64,000 bases of DNA from Coemansia sp. RSA 487 (taxonomy: Eukaryota; Kickxellomycota; Kickxellomycetes; Kickxellales; Kickxellaceae), in NCBI GenBank assembly GCA_027577595.1, contig JANBRJ010000066.1, forward strand, positions 30,193 through 94,192, read 5' to 3'. The notes under the pieces were generated by a model. The model was not told the origin of the DNA, did not search any database, and saw only the letters and a list, made by a program, of their open reading frames with translations. Each line of letters begins with the position of its first letter. Positions within the stretch are counted from its first letter, which is position 1. Shown piece after piece: positions 33,009 to 45,089 of this stretch. Made by a program: the position numbers and the translations under genes.

Positions 33009-33984
33009 CTAAATGTTTGCTGTCTTATCGTTGCTCTGCTCGCAATCTACAAAAACCTGGTCCAGATCAAGATCGTCAAAGTCATAGTTGACCTTGGCAG
33101 TGGTGCTTGGTCTAGATAGGCGAGGGTTTGCGGCTGGAATTGCGCTGTCGTAGCGAATATATCCCTGCTGGTGCTTTGAGTGGAACTGTTTTCGTGGCAC
33201 GGCAGCATACTCGCTTTGAATGAGGTCATAAAAGTACTTGTAGAAAAACATGAGCGCATCATACTCGCCGTCGTAACCACCAGACATGCTATCGCGGTAA
33301 AGAAAATAGATAGCCTCAATGGTGGCTAGATAGCTATCATCAAAGTTCTGGTACCTCCAGAACCGCGTTTTCCGTGGGCTTATTGTAACTTTTTGCATCC
33401 GTCCAAGCTCGGGATTGTCTCGAACCATCATCTTGGCTTGTGACCATGTGCCGTCAATAACAATCGCCTTATCAATCTGCTCAACATTCATTTCTGAAAT
33501 GTTTTTTGCATCCTATATAATACATGGTAGCATCCTGGTTCAAATTCTGCAAAGGGCAACCATTTAGCGAGCCAGTCAGGTCAAGGGTTGAAGCTACAGT
33601 AGACATCAGATATGTTCATACGAGAATCGCAAGACACTTTACCGGCCCAGGAAACAGCAGTACAGTTCTGCTCGTGTCTACTCCGCTCATGCAATCTTCG
33701 GAATACGGCACTATCTCCACATCCTCGGGTGCAATGACCTTGGCATGCAATGCTGTCGATTTGCCGTTAACCTCCTTTGGGTGTTTTATGACATCTAGCT
33801 TGAATGGAAGGCAAATTGTTGGAATCTTTCCGTCCAGTTCCTGCACCGCTTTGCAGCAATGGTAGCAGAAAAACTTTACGCTCTTCCCACACGATCTGCA
33901 AGATATGCGCTCGCTGCAGGTGTCAAGAATGGGTTTCGGGCACACCTTTAAGGCGTTTATGTCGTAGGGAACTGCCTTTTGCAT
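33009..33984 (-). CDS. DTW-domain tRNA-uridine aminocarboxypropyltransferase (DTWD1-like)
   Basis: Makes acp3U in tRNA from S-adenosylmethionine, by analogy to DTWD1 (U20) and bacterial TapT. Two exons: 33984-33643 (114 codons) and 33512-33009. The intron is 130 nt, phase 0, with GT and AG ends. This junction joins LLFPGP to DAKNISEM, as expected for the family, whereas a donor 24 nt further on would not. The product has 281 residues. An N-terminal Cys-rich segment (CSERISCRSCG and CYHCC) looks zinc-binding. The DxTW signature is D134-G-T-W137. The tail is basic and then acidic. The choice between DTWD1 and DTWD2 type rests on the N-terminal cysteines. Confidence 0.85.
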
Positions 33985-34236
33985 CACAAAGTTTGCAAAA
34001 CGGATTTAAAAAAGAGAGGGACACGTTTACTACAAAATTCCAAACAACAAAAAGCAGCAAAGGCTAAGATCTAGCTGGGATGCTCCTCAAATATATTTTT
34101 TGCTAGAGGTCCTTGAGCTCGGACCAATAGAAAAGATATGGGCAAGTAACATATGACGGGACCAGGGAATGGCAGCATGGGTATTTCTTTTTGTGATATT
34201 TGTGTTTATTTTAATTTTTTTTTATAAAACCAACAA

Positions 34237-36685
34237 TCAAAAGTCAAACTTTGCACGGAAAGCGTTCAGATCTTGCTGTTCGCAGGCTTCAGCAAGCTTC
34301 GGCTCGCCTAGCATATACATTGACAGCTGCAGAGCGTTCCAAATTGTCGCACTCATACCACTCCCTGGAATTGTGTTTGCAGCAGTGCCCATGTGTGCTG
34401 CTTTTCCCTTTTCGTCCATTGTCTGGAGTTCGCGTTGCTGGAGAGAAAGTGCAATTAGGCAGTTTTCGGCGGCTTCTCTATGCTGGCCCATGTTTGTTGA
34501 CGCAAGTGACATGTTGTAGCGGGCACGGATAAAGCTGGGATGCAGCTCCAAGGCCCGGAAGTACGCTTGCGTAGCCTCTCTGTTGTTGCCAGTGTGGGCC
34601 TCGGTAGCACCAAGCCTATTCCACAAGATATAGTCGTCTGGTCGCTTTGACAGGGCAGCCTTAAAGCAGTCAACGGCCTTATCATACTCTGAAGATATGT
34701 TGAACAGCACGCCAAGCGCAACCTGAACGTCCGCATCCCAGTCCTGCCCTGGCGACATGCGTGCTGCTTTGATGTAAAGATCCTGCACGTAGTTTTTGCG
34801 AGTTTCGTTGCTTGCCATGTTCTCCGGCGCCGTGGAGGGGACAAGAGACTTGTAGCGATCATGCCGGGCAATCCACTCGTGAAGCTCGTCGTAGGCATCC
34901 ATCTGGTACCCTTCGTTCGTGTAAGACACAGCAAGAGCGAGGTGGGCACCAAGTGCATCTGGATCAAGCGAGATTGCCTTTCTCAGCGCAGCGATGGCAG
35001 CCTGCTCTTGCTCATTCTCTTGCTGCTTCAGGCCAAGCTCCAGCCACCCACGTGCGTCCTGTGGATTCTGCGACACTGCGGTTTCTAGCGCAAGAATGCT
35101 ATCACCTAGGCTCGAGGATTCTTGGTCTTGCTTCATGTGCTGGATCGTTTCTTGTAGGGCATCGGCAGACAGCCCTTCATAATAGTTGTTGGACTGGAAG
35201 CGGTAGATATTGAGCTCTGGATCAACGGCCCTATGCGAGGCTTCTAACGTATTGAGTGTCTCCCACTCCTTCTGAGTATCCAACCATTCACGGTCTTGCT
35301 CGTTGAGCATTGGCTCAATGTTGTCCTTGAACTGCTCCAACCAGCCCTTGTCTGCCTCACCATGGATAAAATCACTGCTGGGTTCATCTAGCTTTGCACC
35401 GAGCTCCTGTGGATGGCCGCTGACAGTAGATTCCTTCAATGGCCCATCAAGGGTCTGCTCAAACTCCTCAGCCCAGTTGCGCTCTAGCCCACGCGCAAAC
35501 TCTTCGGAAAATATTTTGCCGTCCTGGGGTGTTTGCCCATCCAATTTGGTGGCCGCTTCCCGACCAACAAGCTCATCTGCCCTTTTTTCAAACTCGGTAG
35601 CCCATGTTGGCCCGTCTGTCGCTGTCGCACCCACGCCGTTCTGTTCGGCTTGCTTTCCCTTTGCGTTGGAAACCACCTGGTCACCACTGATAATCGACTG
35701 GCCATCAGCGAGCTGCTGCATAAATGAAAAAAACTCAGAGTCTTTAAACTTTGGATTAGCTGATCCACTTACAGACTCTAGAATCTGGGCAGCGGTCTTT
35801 GCAAGATCGTCATCACGGCTGGATCCGTCTTGCGAAAGATCCTTCTCGGTCTCCTCATGTACCGTCTGGTGAATTTGTCCACCTACCTGCTGTTGTTGCA
35901 TCATAGGCCGATGCAATGCAATCATCGGGTTCATTATCATGTTTGGGCCGCTGTGTGGCATCATCGAGTACATGCGCGCCTCGCTGAAAGCCATAGCCAT
36001 AGGATCAGGGCCAGCTATAGCGGCCTCTGGGGCGACGCTTCCCGCATTTTGCTGGCCCGGCTGATGGAATTGGTTCGCCCAATTTGCTTGGCGACCAGCC
36101 ATTGGCCCAGCTGCCGTCGGATGCATGTGCATCGGGCCAACAGGATTCATTTGGGCCCGTCCAGCTGGGCCTGAATAAGCAAACGCGCGCTCAAAGTCTG
36201 CCATACTCGCTCCTGACGTGGCCGCTGCCTGGTGTTTTGCAAAGTCAGCAGACCAGTCAGCACGCGGCCTTGCTTGGACGCTGCTCAGCTCACGATGCAT
36301 ATCCGAGAAGCTGAACGATCCAAGCCCTTGTGTTCTGCCTCCCTGAGCCATGAACTCGTTTGCCATTGCGTTTGGTGACGGGGTGGGGCCATTCTGCCGA
36401 AATGCCTGGCGAAAGGCCTGTTTGGAGGTGGACGCTTGCGATGGGCCAAAACGATCCTACTCAAACAACAATAGGTATGCCATACGAGGTACATAGCAAA
36501 CATCAGTAATCTGCTAGCAATCCATTATATATACTCCTCAGCAACATACGAAAAGAAAAAGGTTGCTTGTATATACTTGCCTGCTCCAATGAATGGTCTC
36601 TATCAAGCTGTTTCATAAGTCCGTTGACTCCATTTCCAGGGCCACATTCGGCACCACTCCCAACAAGGTCTGCGAATCCGGACAT
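34237..36685 (-). CDS. PEX5: Pex5, peroxisomal targeting-signal-1 receptor
   Basis: Cycling receptor that binds the C-terminal SKL-type signal of matrix proteins and carries them into peroxisomes. Exon 1 is 36685-36581 (35 codons), a 124-nt intron with a GC donor (GCAAGT) and AG acceptor spans 36457-36580, and exon 2 is 36456-34237. The product has 774 residues. The N-terminus has GAECGP with C14, the ubiquitin-acceptor cysteine of the family, and the splice joins HSLEQ to DRFGPS exactly as in other Pex5 proteins. Five WxxxF motifs (WSADF, WANQF, WATEF, WAEEF, WLEQF) bind Pex14/Pex13. The C-terminal half carries the TPR repeats that hold the cargo peptide (for example DARGWLELGLKQQENEQEQ and DYILWNRLGATEAHTGNN). 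Confidence 0.95.
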
Positions 36686-37446
36686 TGCAGTATGTTCTGT
36701 ATGGATTTTCTCAGAGTAGTAAAAAAGCGTGGATACGCTAGTTGTTTTTCTTTATATAAAATACAATATGTGAAATCTAAAGTAATTAAGAAAAATAGCA
36801 AACGAAAAAAAAGCAGGCAGCCATTTCACTTGCACAAAACCAGACCTGCCTTTTATCATGTGCAAACGGAATTTAATTTCCCGCGCTCCGAGCGCACCAC
36901 TCACTTTTTTCGTCCACTCAAACACCTAAAAAATATGCCGCACCTTCTCACCCTCACTCGCTCCAAAATTTACAGCCAAGGGAGCAGCTGCTGCCGAAAA
37001 AGGCAGTGTGTAAAAAGAACCATTATATTTAGATCCAGACTCCAGGCCATCTATATCCATCCTGCTTCAATTAAAGCTACATTTACAGGCGAGTGTGTAC
37101 AAGAGATGGACGCAAAAGGATCATGCTGTTGCTGCTGTAGCGCAATAAGCACGGCTTATCCTTTACATGCTCTCAGATATTATAGTATGTCATCCTGGCA
37201 AGAGGTGTCAACTCCCGCTTATGAAAGCCATGCATGTATAATACAAGCTAATCATCACGGAGCAGCACCATCTCTTGTACACAAAAGAAATGCAAAAATA
37301 AAATAGCTAAAACACAAGTTGGGTCAAGAGCCGAAAAAGATAAACTGTCATGCGATGTTTGCCTTTTGAACGATTCAAAAAATGAAAAATTTTCTTTATC
37401 CCTGAAAACTATGATCCGATAATTCCAGATTCCGGATCAATTATTT
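36686..37446. other. Intergenic region between PEX5 and PLD-domain gene
   Basis: A stretch of 761 bp between the promoter of PEX5 and the stop of the PLD-type gene. A 237-codon plus-strand frame (36593-37306) has unstructured composition and overlaps PEX5 exon 1 on the other strand, so it is not accepted as a gene. No repeat was seen. Confidence 0.5.
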
Positions 37447-38373
37447 CTAAAACTCGTTCCAAAGCTTTTCAAATTCGTTGGAAAAGGCTTTGGCTGTGGT
37501 CTGGTCGTTTGTGCAGATGACTGACTCGTTGTTGCTTCTGCGGGCCGCAATGGTCCAGTTGTACGATCCAGCCCATACTGCACGCCTGTCGATAACGGCG
37601 AACTTGGAGTGCATAAACTTCTGTGGATCGTTATCGGTCTTGAACGGGATGCCATACTGGTCAGACAGGCGCTCAACATCGCTGCCCTTACACTTGAGCT
37701 GTTCGTCGTCGGTGATGATTCGGACCTCAACACCACGCTTTTTGGCGTTGCCGATGGCACGTGCAATGTCGTTGTCGGTGATATTGAAGACACAGATATC
37801 AAGTGTCGACTGTGCCGAGCTCAGAAATTCGATGAGCTTGCCAAAGCTCTCCTCAGAAGGGAAGAAGTAAGAGCGGATGTACACATCGCTGCCCTGGTGA
37901 TGCGCCGGCTGTGGCTGGTATTGTTGCCTCCGCTTTGTCTCTTGCATCTCCCACTCGCCGCCATTCCCCGAACCAGTGACTTGCGCATAGCTCTGGTTCT
38001 GCGCCTGTGGAGGCTTGTACATATCATTACCTGCCCGACCCGTCTTCTGTGCGCATTGTGCTAGTAGCTGACATGCCCATTGCGCTGTGGCCTTGTCCGT
38101 ATTATTGCTTGCCAGCCGTACAAGCTCGCTCTGGATGGTCTGTGCGATGTAAGCAGTGTCAGCTCCGTTCTGCAGATGACCTTGGAATATGTTGGCAAAA
38201 GCGCCGCTTTGCTCCAGCGCACTCGGCGCGCTTTCAAGACTGCGCTGGAGAAACGCCTCAAGAGGCATGCGCGATGCCTCGTCTGCGCTCAGATAAGTTG
38301 CTTGGCGGCCGCCAGACGATGACTGTTGCGACGTACCGCCTAGACAAGCTGAAAGGATGTCAACAAGGCTCAT
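37447..38373 (-). CDS. Phospholipase-D-superfamily protein, mitoPLD/Nuc type (single HKD)
   Basis: Protein of 308 residues from ATG 38373, with one phospholipase D domain in the C-terminal half (about 162-308). The HKD motif is H255-S-K257 with D262 (HSKFAVIDRR), followed by AGSYNWT. Members with a single HKD act as homodimers. Relatives include PLD6/Zucchini (cardiolipin hydrolase or RNA nuclease) and bacterial Nuc endonuclease. The N-terminal 150 residues are helical and then Gln-rich, with no clear membrane anchor, unlike PLD6. Substrate therefore cannot be assigned. Confidence 0.8.
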   Translation of the reverse strand: MSLVDILSACLGGTSQQSSSGGRQATYLSADEASRMPLEAFLQRSLESAPSALEQSGAFANIFQGHLQNGADTAYIAQTIQSELVRLASNNTDKATAQWACQLLAQCAQKTGRAGNDMYKPPQAQNQSYAQVTGSGNGGEWEMQETKRRQQYQPQPAHHQGSDVYIRSYFFPSEESFGKLIEFLSSAQSTLDICVFNITDNDIARAIGNAKKRGVEVRIITDDEQLKCKGSDVERLSDQYGIPFKTDNDPQKFMHSKFAVIDRRAVWAGSYNWTIAARRSNNESVICTNDQTTAKAFSNEFEKLWNEF

Positions 38374-38740
38374 ATTATTTTGCACTTTGAAATACAGATA
38401 CTTGTTAGAGGTGAAAAAAGAAATGAAAACGAAAACGAAAACGGTTCAAGAAAAATAAACAGCTTTGTCAAAGAAAAACCTATTATGTGGGTTGTTCCTT
38501 TAATCATCTGTTCTCAGCTTATCTTGATCAGTGTATTAATCAATCAGCACAAAATTAATAATTTAAAATGAGCCAAAAAAAAAGTTTAACAAATGCATTC
38601 AAGCAAAAGCAAAAGCAGACGACTTTTTCTTTTTGGCTTGCTTCCGCATTTATGTGTATTGGCTCTGGTTGTATCTCTTTATTCTAATTTCTTTCATTCA
38701 CATTTTTTGACTAATTGGTCTTGAGACCAGACGACAGAAA
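38374..38740. other. Divergent promoter region, PLD-domain gene / ECM16
   Basis: A stretch of 367 bp between divergent starts, A/T-rich, containing a short GAAAAC repeat (about 38421-38446). No other element was seen. Confidence 0.5.
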
Positions 38741-41700
38741 ATGGGAACCAACAAGTCAAAGAAGCAAAAGCGCTTCCAAAAGTTTGTGGTACGTATATAA
38801 GGAGCTCTTATTCAGGCTTCTCGCGACCGCAAGCTGACATTTGATCCTGGATCTTATAAACTACTCTGCCCAGATTTGATTGATTCTACTTATACACAGG
38901 CCTGTTTTTTTACTTTCTTGTGTGACTACGCGGTGTATTATATGCTATTAGGAGAAGCAAGTCAAAAAGGATGAGAGGGCAGCATTGCTAGAAAAACTTA
39001 GTACGTCTACATGGAAGAGTGAATTGATGCGGTCTTCAAAAAATCTTGGACGCCAAACAGAGACAAAGCGTGAAAAGCTACATCGGGCAGCGCTTGAGGA
39101 AAAGCTTGGCTTGACTAGATCCGATCCGAGTGTGCAGCTGTATGTGTCTGAACGCGATCCAAACGAAGTTGGACGCCAAGCAGACAGCTTTCCCAGCTTG
39201 GTTGTCGACTCTGTTATCAAGACACAACAAGAAGGACCCTTAAGTAAAAGGAAGCGAAAGCGCAATAAGAAAAACAAAGCTAGCGAATTGACACCCGATC
39301 TCACGGATGACCTCGAGAACAGCGATACTGAGGCTCAAATGACAAAAGACGCCGTTCAGGTACCTGATAAGCAAAGCGAAACTACAGGTGTGTCGAATAG
39401 GCCGCTGGTTACCGAAATTTCTGCTGGGTGTGCACTAGCAACAGCCACTATTGTAAAGCGCAAACGTCAGAAGAAAGGGCACATTTTGAAAAAGCTAGGT
39501 CTGTCCAAGCACCAAGACGAGAGCGATGGAGACGAGTCGGCAGATGAAGGCCCATTTGCTATTGATGCCATGGAAGTAGGTAATGATTCTGATCCAGCAA
39601 TTTCGACCGAGAGTGATTCTGAATTCGACAGCTCAGCGTCGGAGAGTGATGAGCAAGACGACGAAACAGCGAACGGGGGTTCCAGCGAAGAGACAGCCAG
39701 CTCCAAAGTAAACAGCAGAAAAGACGACGAATCTAAACAACAAGATGATCCAAAGCAAAAGGAAGAGCCTCAGCCCAAGCGCGAAAAGACGTACTACACT
39801 GGGAGCATGCTTAAACCATTGCTTTCGCAACGTGGGGTTATAAGCGCCGAACCCCAAAATAAGACCGAGATGAAAGCGTACTATGTGAATGTCAAGCGGG
39901 ACGAGAGCATCCAAGAACAGAGAATGAAGCTCCCGGTGTACGCTGAAGAGCAGCAGATCATGGAAGCCATAGTCGAAAACCCTGTTATTGTGCTGAGTGG
40001 CGAGACGGGATCGGGAAAAACAACGCAGGTTCCCCAGTTTCTATTCGAGGCCGGGTATGGAGACTCTGGCTCGCCTAACCCAGGTATGATTGGTATAACT
40101 CAACCACGACGCGTTGCCGCTGTGAGCATGTCGTCCCGCGTAGCCGAGGAGCTGGGCGACTATGGCTCCACCGTTGCGCATCAGGTACGCTTTGACACAA
40201 CCGTGTCGGAAAAGACACGCATAAAGTTCATGACCGAGGGTGTGCTTTTGCGCGAGATGGCCAGCGACCTGCTTTTAACAAAGTACTCTGTACTCATCAT
40301 TGATGAAGCTCACGAGCGATCCCTAAACACGGACATTCTACTCGGTGTCCTTTCTCGCGTTGTGCGCCTGCGACATAAGATGGCACAGGAGACGCCAGAC
40401 AGGCACCGCCCGCTCAAGCTGGTGATCATGAGTGCCACTCTGCGTGTGGATGATTTTGTAAAGAACAGCCGCCTTTTTTCTGTTCCGCCGCCGGTAATTA
40501 ATGTCCAGGCTCGGCAGCATCCTGTTCGGGTGCATTTCAACAGACGCACGCCGGCCCCTGGCGAGCATCTCAGCGAGGTTGTTAAAAAGGTTGGGAAGAT
40601 TCACCAGCGTCTTCCTAGCGGAGGAATCCTTGTTTTTCTGACTGGGCAAGCAGAAATCACATACGTTTGTAAGATGCTACGGGCACAGTTTCCGACCGAG
40701 GCAAACTGCGAAGCAAAGCAACAACGTGAACAGCACAAACAGTCGAACGAATATGGTAGGCGCCAGGGCGAAAAGGCGCATACTGCAAACGGCCTCGAGG
40801 CAAGCATCGAAGACGAAGATGTTGATATTGGCGATATCGATCTGTTTTCCGAGAATGGAGACCTGCACGATGATTTTGCGCTTGATTCGGGCTCAGAATC
40901 AGATTCGGAAGAGGAAGAGGAGCTGATTCTGGGCGGCGATGACGATGACGATGCACGCAACATTCTGCTCAGCGAAAACCTCAAGCCAGGTCCAACTGCA
41001 TCCAAGTCTTCAGGAGAAGGTAACAGGGATGCTCTTTCGCCTCCATTGTACGTTCTGCCGCTGTACTCGCTTTTGCCTGCCGACCAGCAGCTCAAAGTGT
41101 TTGCTCCGCCGCCGCCTGGATGCCGCTTGTGTGTTGTTGCCACAAATGTTGCTGAGACATCGATTACGATTCCTGGTATCCGCTATGTCGTCGACACGGG
41201 CCTTGCGAAGGAGAAGACGTACGATTCGCAGACACAAGTACAAACCTTCGAGGTAGGCTGGACTAGCCAAGCATCCGCCAACCAGCGCATGGGTCGCGCT
41301 GGGCGAACAGGCCCTGGGCACTGCTATAGGATATTTTCGAGCGCAGTTTTCAACGACCAGTTCGTAAAGTTCTCTGAGCCGGAGATTATGCGCATGCCAA
41401 TCGAAGGTGTTGTCCTCCAAATGAAGGCGATGTGTCTGGACAACGTGGTCAATTTCCCTTTCCCCACACCACCAAGCCGGCCTGCACTCTCAAAGGCCGA
41501 GCGGCTGCTCAGCTGGCTCGGTGCGCTGGATGCAAAGGGCTGTATAACTGACCTCGGTCGCCTTATGTCAGTGTTCCCTGTTGCACCGCGCTTTGCAAAG
41601 ATGCTGATCATTGGCCAGCAGCACGGTTGTTTGCCCTATGTCATTGCGATCGTTGCAGGTCTGTCTGTCGGCGATCCGTTTGTCAAGGAGTTCAGCCTGA

Positions 41701-42578
41701 ACCTTGACAACTGCGACGATACGCTAGCCGATCTAAGCGAAAGAGACTTTGTTGAAAGTAACCCGCCCAACAAAGTCCGAAACATGGATAGCGACGAGCT
41801 AGCAGCAAAGGAGCACTTTCGTGCAATGCGCAAAAAGTACTGGTCGGCGCAAGCAAAACTTGCAGGAGCAGACCCCACTAGCGACATTTTAAAGTGGCTA
41901 ACAGTCATAGGCGCCTTCGAGTATTCAGGTGGCACAGAGGCTGTGTGCGCAGAGTATTTTGTCAGACCAAAAGCCATGAACGAAATCCGCAAGCTGCGTG
42001 GCCAGCTAACCAATCTTGTGCAAATGTATTGTCCTGGTATTGACATTTCCATGGATCCGCGTATGCCACCGCCAAGCAAGCTCCAGCAGTCGGTTATTCG
42101 TCAGATTGTTCTTGCTGGATTTTTGGACCATGTAGCCGTTCGTGGCGATATCGCTGGCTTCCACAGCTCTGAGGATGAGGCTGCTACGAAGAAGCGAGGC
42201 ATTCATGCCACGCCATACGTGACAATGTGGAGCGACGAACCTGTATTTGTGCATCCAGAAAGCGTTTCCTACATTGCTGCACGAAAAACTGGTGTCATGC
42301 CGCAGGCAATCGTGTTCTCGGAGCTGCAGCATACGACCCGCCTTTGGGCCAAAGTGGTGACAATTGTCAACACAAAATGGCTGGCCACAATCGGACAGTC
42401 GCTATGCACATTTGGAAACCCACTGCCATACCCGATTCCCAAATACAATGAGGCTCGCGACCACATGACGTGCTATGTAGAGCCACGTTTCGGTCCAAAG
42501 TCCTGGGAGCTATCCATGGTAAAAGTCGAGGAAAAGAGAACAGGAACGCGTTGGCAAATATCAAAAGTAATTGGCTAA
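38741..42578 (+). CDS. ECM16: Dhr1/Ecm16 (DHX37) DEAH-box RNA helicase
   Basis: Nucleolar RNA helicase that in yeast releases U3 snoRNA from pre-ribosomes during 18S rRNA maturation. Exon 1 is 38741-38788 (16 codons, MGTNKSKKQKRFQKFV), intron 38789-38951 (163 nt, GT-AG), exon 2 38952-42578. The product is 1224 residues. Helicase motifs: I GETGSGKT (366-373), Ia TQPRRVAA, II DEAH (467-470), III SAT, V NVAETSITIPG, VI QRMGRAGRTG. A long acidic insertion lies in the second RecA domain (about 620-700). The C-terminal ratchet and OB domains end in YVEPRFGPKSWEL. The short basic first exon matches the conserved start of Ecm16/DHX37 proteins, which supports the splice. Confidence 0.94.
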
Positions 42579-42732
42579 ACACGCAAAAAAAACAGGTGTT
42601 TGGGTTGAAAAAGTTACGCGTTTCGCGTTGTTTTATTTAGATTTGAGATAAATTTTGGATTGATTTGGCTCGCTGGTTTTCATGAGCCTTTTCTCCAACC
42701 CTGTCGCCTTTACTAGTTCTCAGTTTCACTCA

Positions 42733-42753
42733 AATATATATATATATATATTT
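42733..42753 (+). repeat. AT dinucleotide microsatellite
   Basis: About ten consecutive AT units in the 249-bp spacer between ECM16 and POL12, 75 bp before the POL12 ATG. Confidence 0.9.
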
Positions 42754-42827
42754 CTCTTGGTATTTTTCTTGAATCTCATTTTCTTTGTAGCTCTAATCGA
42801 TACTCGAAGAATCTGCCCAGTAGTAGA

Positions 42828-44786
42828 ATGCCCACTCCAAGTGAAATCGATCTGCATAAGGAATTTGGCAACACAAAGCTTGAGGCCGACGCTGTCGTTG
42901 AAGGCATCTCCATATGCCAAATCTTTGACTTAAGTGCAAGCGACCTTTTCATCAGATGGCAAACGTTTGTTATCAACAGACATGGCGGCGATGCCAGTGT
43001 CAAGCCAACGCGTGAGCGGCTACTAGAGGTGCGGTCAATGTTGCAGCAGGAGCTGGAGCGAAAGTCGTCTCAGCGGCGTGGTGGTGCTACTGGTTCGGCG
43101 ATGAAGCTGCCGAGGCACAAGGAAAGGGTTCATTACGACAAAAACTCTGTAGAAGGACTTTTGCAGGGCATGGTTTCTGGCAGTCAGCGCGAGTTTATGA
43201 AAACCCCCCAAAGCACAAAAAGGGTTGGACTGCTAAAGGGTGGCAACGTTTCGGCATCACACGGACGCACAATGTTTTCGCCCATGACTCCAAGCGCGTT
43301 TGCCGAGCCATCGCCCAGCGCAATCCGCTATTCAAAACGCACAAACATGGGCCACACGGAGGATACACTGCGCTCGGAGCTTCCACCACTCAACCTACCA
43401 GAGACACGAATCCCTATTTTTGTTTCTGAGCACGGCGCACGGGTAGTCGAGTCTGAGGAGATCAGTAGTGATGAAAGCGACAGCGAAAATTCCAGAGATG
43501 AAAACGGCAAAGGCGCTGGACCGCGGCGCGTAGAAAAACGCATGCGCTACATGTTTGAAAAGATGGCAGCGCGCACAGAAACGGTCAACAAGCGCATTGA
43601 ACGCATGGCTATCAGTGTCAAGACAGAGTACAACATCGAGGCACTGGCCAACCCCACTTATCCGCACCAGAACACAGTAACCGCGGTAGGTCGCATTATG
43701 AATATTGGTTCTGATGACAGCCAAACCGCTGCACCAATTTCGAGCGATACCTTATACCTGGAAACATCCCGCCGCCTTGGAAATGGCCGACGCATACCCT
43801 TGGATGTACGCTCTGCGCCGTCGTTTTCGCTGTTTCCCGGGCAAGTTGTTGCTGTTGAAGGAAAGAACCTCAAGGGCACAGAGTTCTCTGCGCTCAAATT
43901 CCGCCAGCTCCCACGCTTAGTCCATGCGCCTGTCGACGACCGTAAAGATTATGCTGGGGCATTCTCTGTTATGGTGGCATGTGGTCCATATACCTTGGCA
44001 GATAATTTTGAGTATGAGCCGCTAGTCGATCTGGTAGACAAGGCAATTGCTGAATCGCCCTGTGCTGTTTTCTTGCTTGGACCATTTGTGAGCGAATCCC
44101 ACCCGATGCTGAAGGACGGTCAGACGGATATGCTGCCTGAGGAAATATTCCACATGAAAATCAGCCCCCATCTGACGCGCCTCCGCAATGGGCTTCCATC
44201 GAGCGCATCAGTGTTTCTGGTTCCATCAACAGATGAGCTTTGCTGTTCCTATGTATCGTTTCCTCAGCCACCGCTAAGCCATAGTGTTTTGTTACAGCTT
44301 GGCGTTCCAGAAGGTGTGGTGTCGCTTAGCAATCCAGCACAGATATCGGTCAACGGCGTGAACTTTGCAATTTCCAATATCGACATCCTATTACACTTGG
44401 TGAAAGAGGAGGTCTCCAGATTGCCCGCCTTGAGTGACCGTTTGCCACGCCTAGCATGGCACCTGGTCGAGCAGCACCATTTCTATCCTCTCTCGCCGCC
44501 ACCAGCCGATTGCGCAGCCATACTTTCCTCGCAAGATGCCAAACTGAAGATGCAGGTGATGCCCGATATATTGATTACGCCTTCTCAGCTAAAGCAGTTT
44601 GCGCATATCCACGAAAACTCTATATTACTCAACCCTGGCTACTCCTCAAAGGGGCTATCAGGCGGCACATTTGCAAAAATAAATGTTCATTCGCCTAGTG
44701 ATGTTCGCTCGGTAAACACGATGCTTGGGGACTCGGAAAGAGTGTTTCCAGCAGACTGTACTAGTGTAGCCATTGTTCGTATTTAG
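42828..44786 (+). CDS. POL12: DNA polymerase alpha subunit B (primase complex, Pol12/POLA2)
   Basis: Regulatory subunit of the DNA polymerase alpha-primase complex, which lays down primers at origins and on the lagging strand. It has 652 residues from ATG 42828. A helical N-terminal domain (about 1-75) precedes a linker with RVGLLKGGN and Ser/Thr-Pro sites (about 125-170), likely CDK targets as in known homologues. An OB fold (about 275-365) follows, then the inactive calcineurin-like phosphodiesterase fold that marks B subunits: MVACGPYTLADN (about 382-393), LLGPFVSESHPML, FLVPSTDELC and LNPGYSS near the C-terminus. Single exon. Confidence 0.92.
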   Translation: MPTPSEIDLHKEFGNTKLEADAVVEGISICQIFDLSASDLFIRWQTFVINRHGGDASVKPTRERLLEVRSMLQQELERKSSQRRGGATGSAMKLPRHKERVHYDKNSVEGLLQGMVSGSQREFMKTPQSTKRVGLLKGGNVSASHGRTMFSPMTPSAFAEPSPSAIRYSKRTNMGHTEDTLRSELPPLNLPETRIPIFVSEHGARVVESEEISSDESDSENSRDENGKGAGPRRVEKRMRYMFEKMAARTETVNKRIERMAISVKTEYNIEALANPTYPHQNTVTAVGRIMNIGSDDSQTAAPISSDTLYLETSRRLGNGRRIPLDVRSAPSFSLFPGQVVAVEGKNLKGTEFSALKFRQLPRLVHAPVDDRKDYAGAFSVMVACGPYTLADNFEYEPLVDLVDKAIAESPCAVFLLGPFVSESHPMLKDGQTDMLPEEIFHMKISPHLTRLRNGLPSSASVFLVPSTDELCCSYVSFPQPPLSHSVLLQLGVPEGVVSLSNPAQISVNGVNFAISNIDILLHLVKEEVSRLPALSDRLPRLAWHLVEQHHFYPLSPPPADCAAILSSQDAKLKMQVMPDILITPSQLKQFAHIHENSILLNPGYSSKGLSGGTFAKINVHSPSDVRSVNTMLGDSERVFPADCTSVAIVRI

Positions 44787-45089
44787 AAACTGCAAAGCAC
44801 ATATCTGTTTTTTTCTACAATGCGAGGATTGAGCAAAGCATTCTAAACAGTCAGCCAAAAATAAAAGAGAGGTAGCCTAAAACTATTTGTGGCGTACATG
44901 TAGAATTCAATGCAATGATTTTTTTTTGAAAACGCAGACATTTATGTATATAGGCTTGCTGTGTCAACAGCGAATAAGGGTGTAAAAATAGGCATATGAA
45001 AAATAAAGTTATTGCTAGATGCATTGTGCGTACTCGAGGTATTCTGAGAGACATGGAATTGGCCGCCAAAAATAGCATGGGGAAAGGAT

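Noticed and set aside
36593-37306. 237-codon plus-strand frame
   Set aside because: Overlaps PEX5 exon 1 antisense, starts at a non-ATG codon, and shows no domain. The real gene boundary is set by the PEX5 splice.
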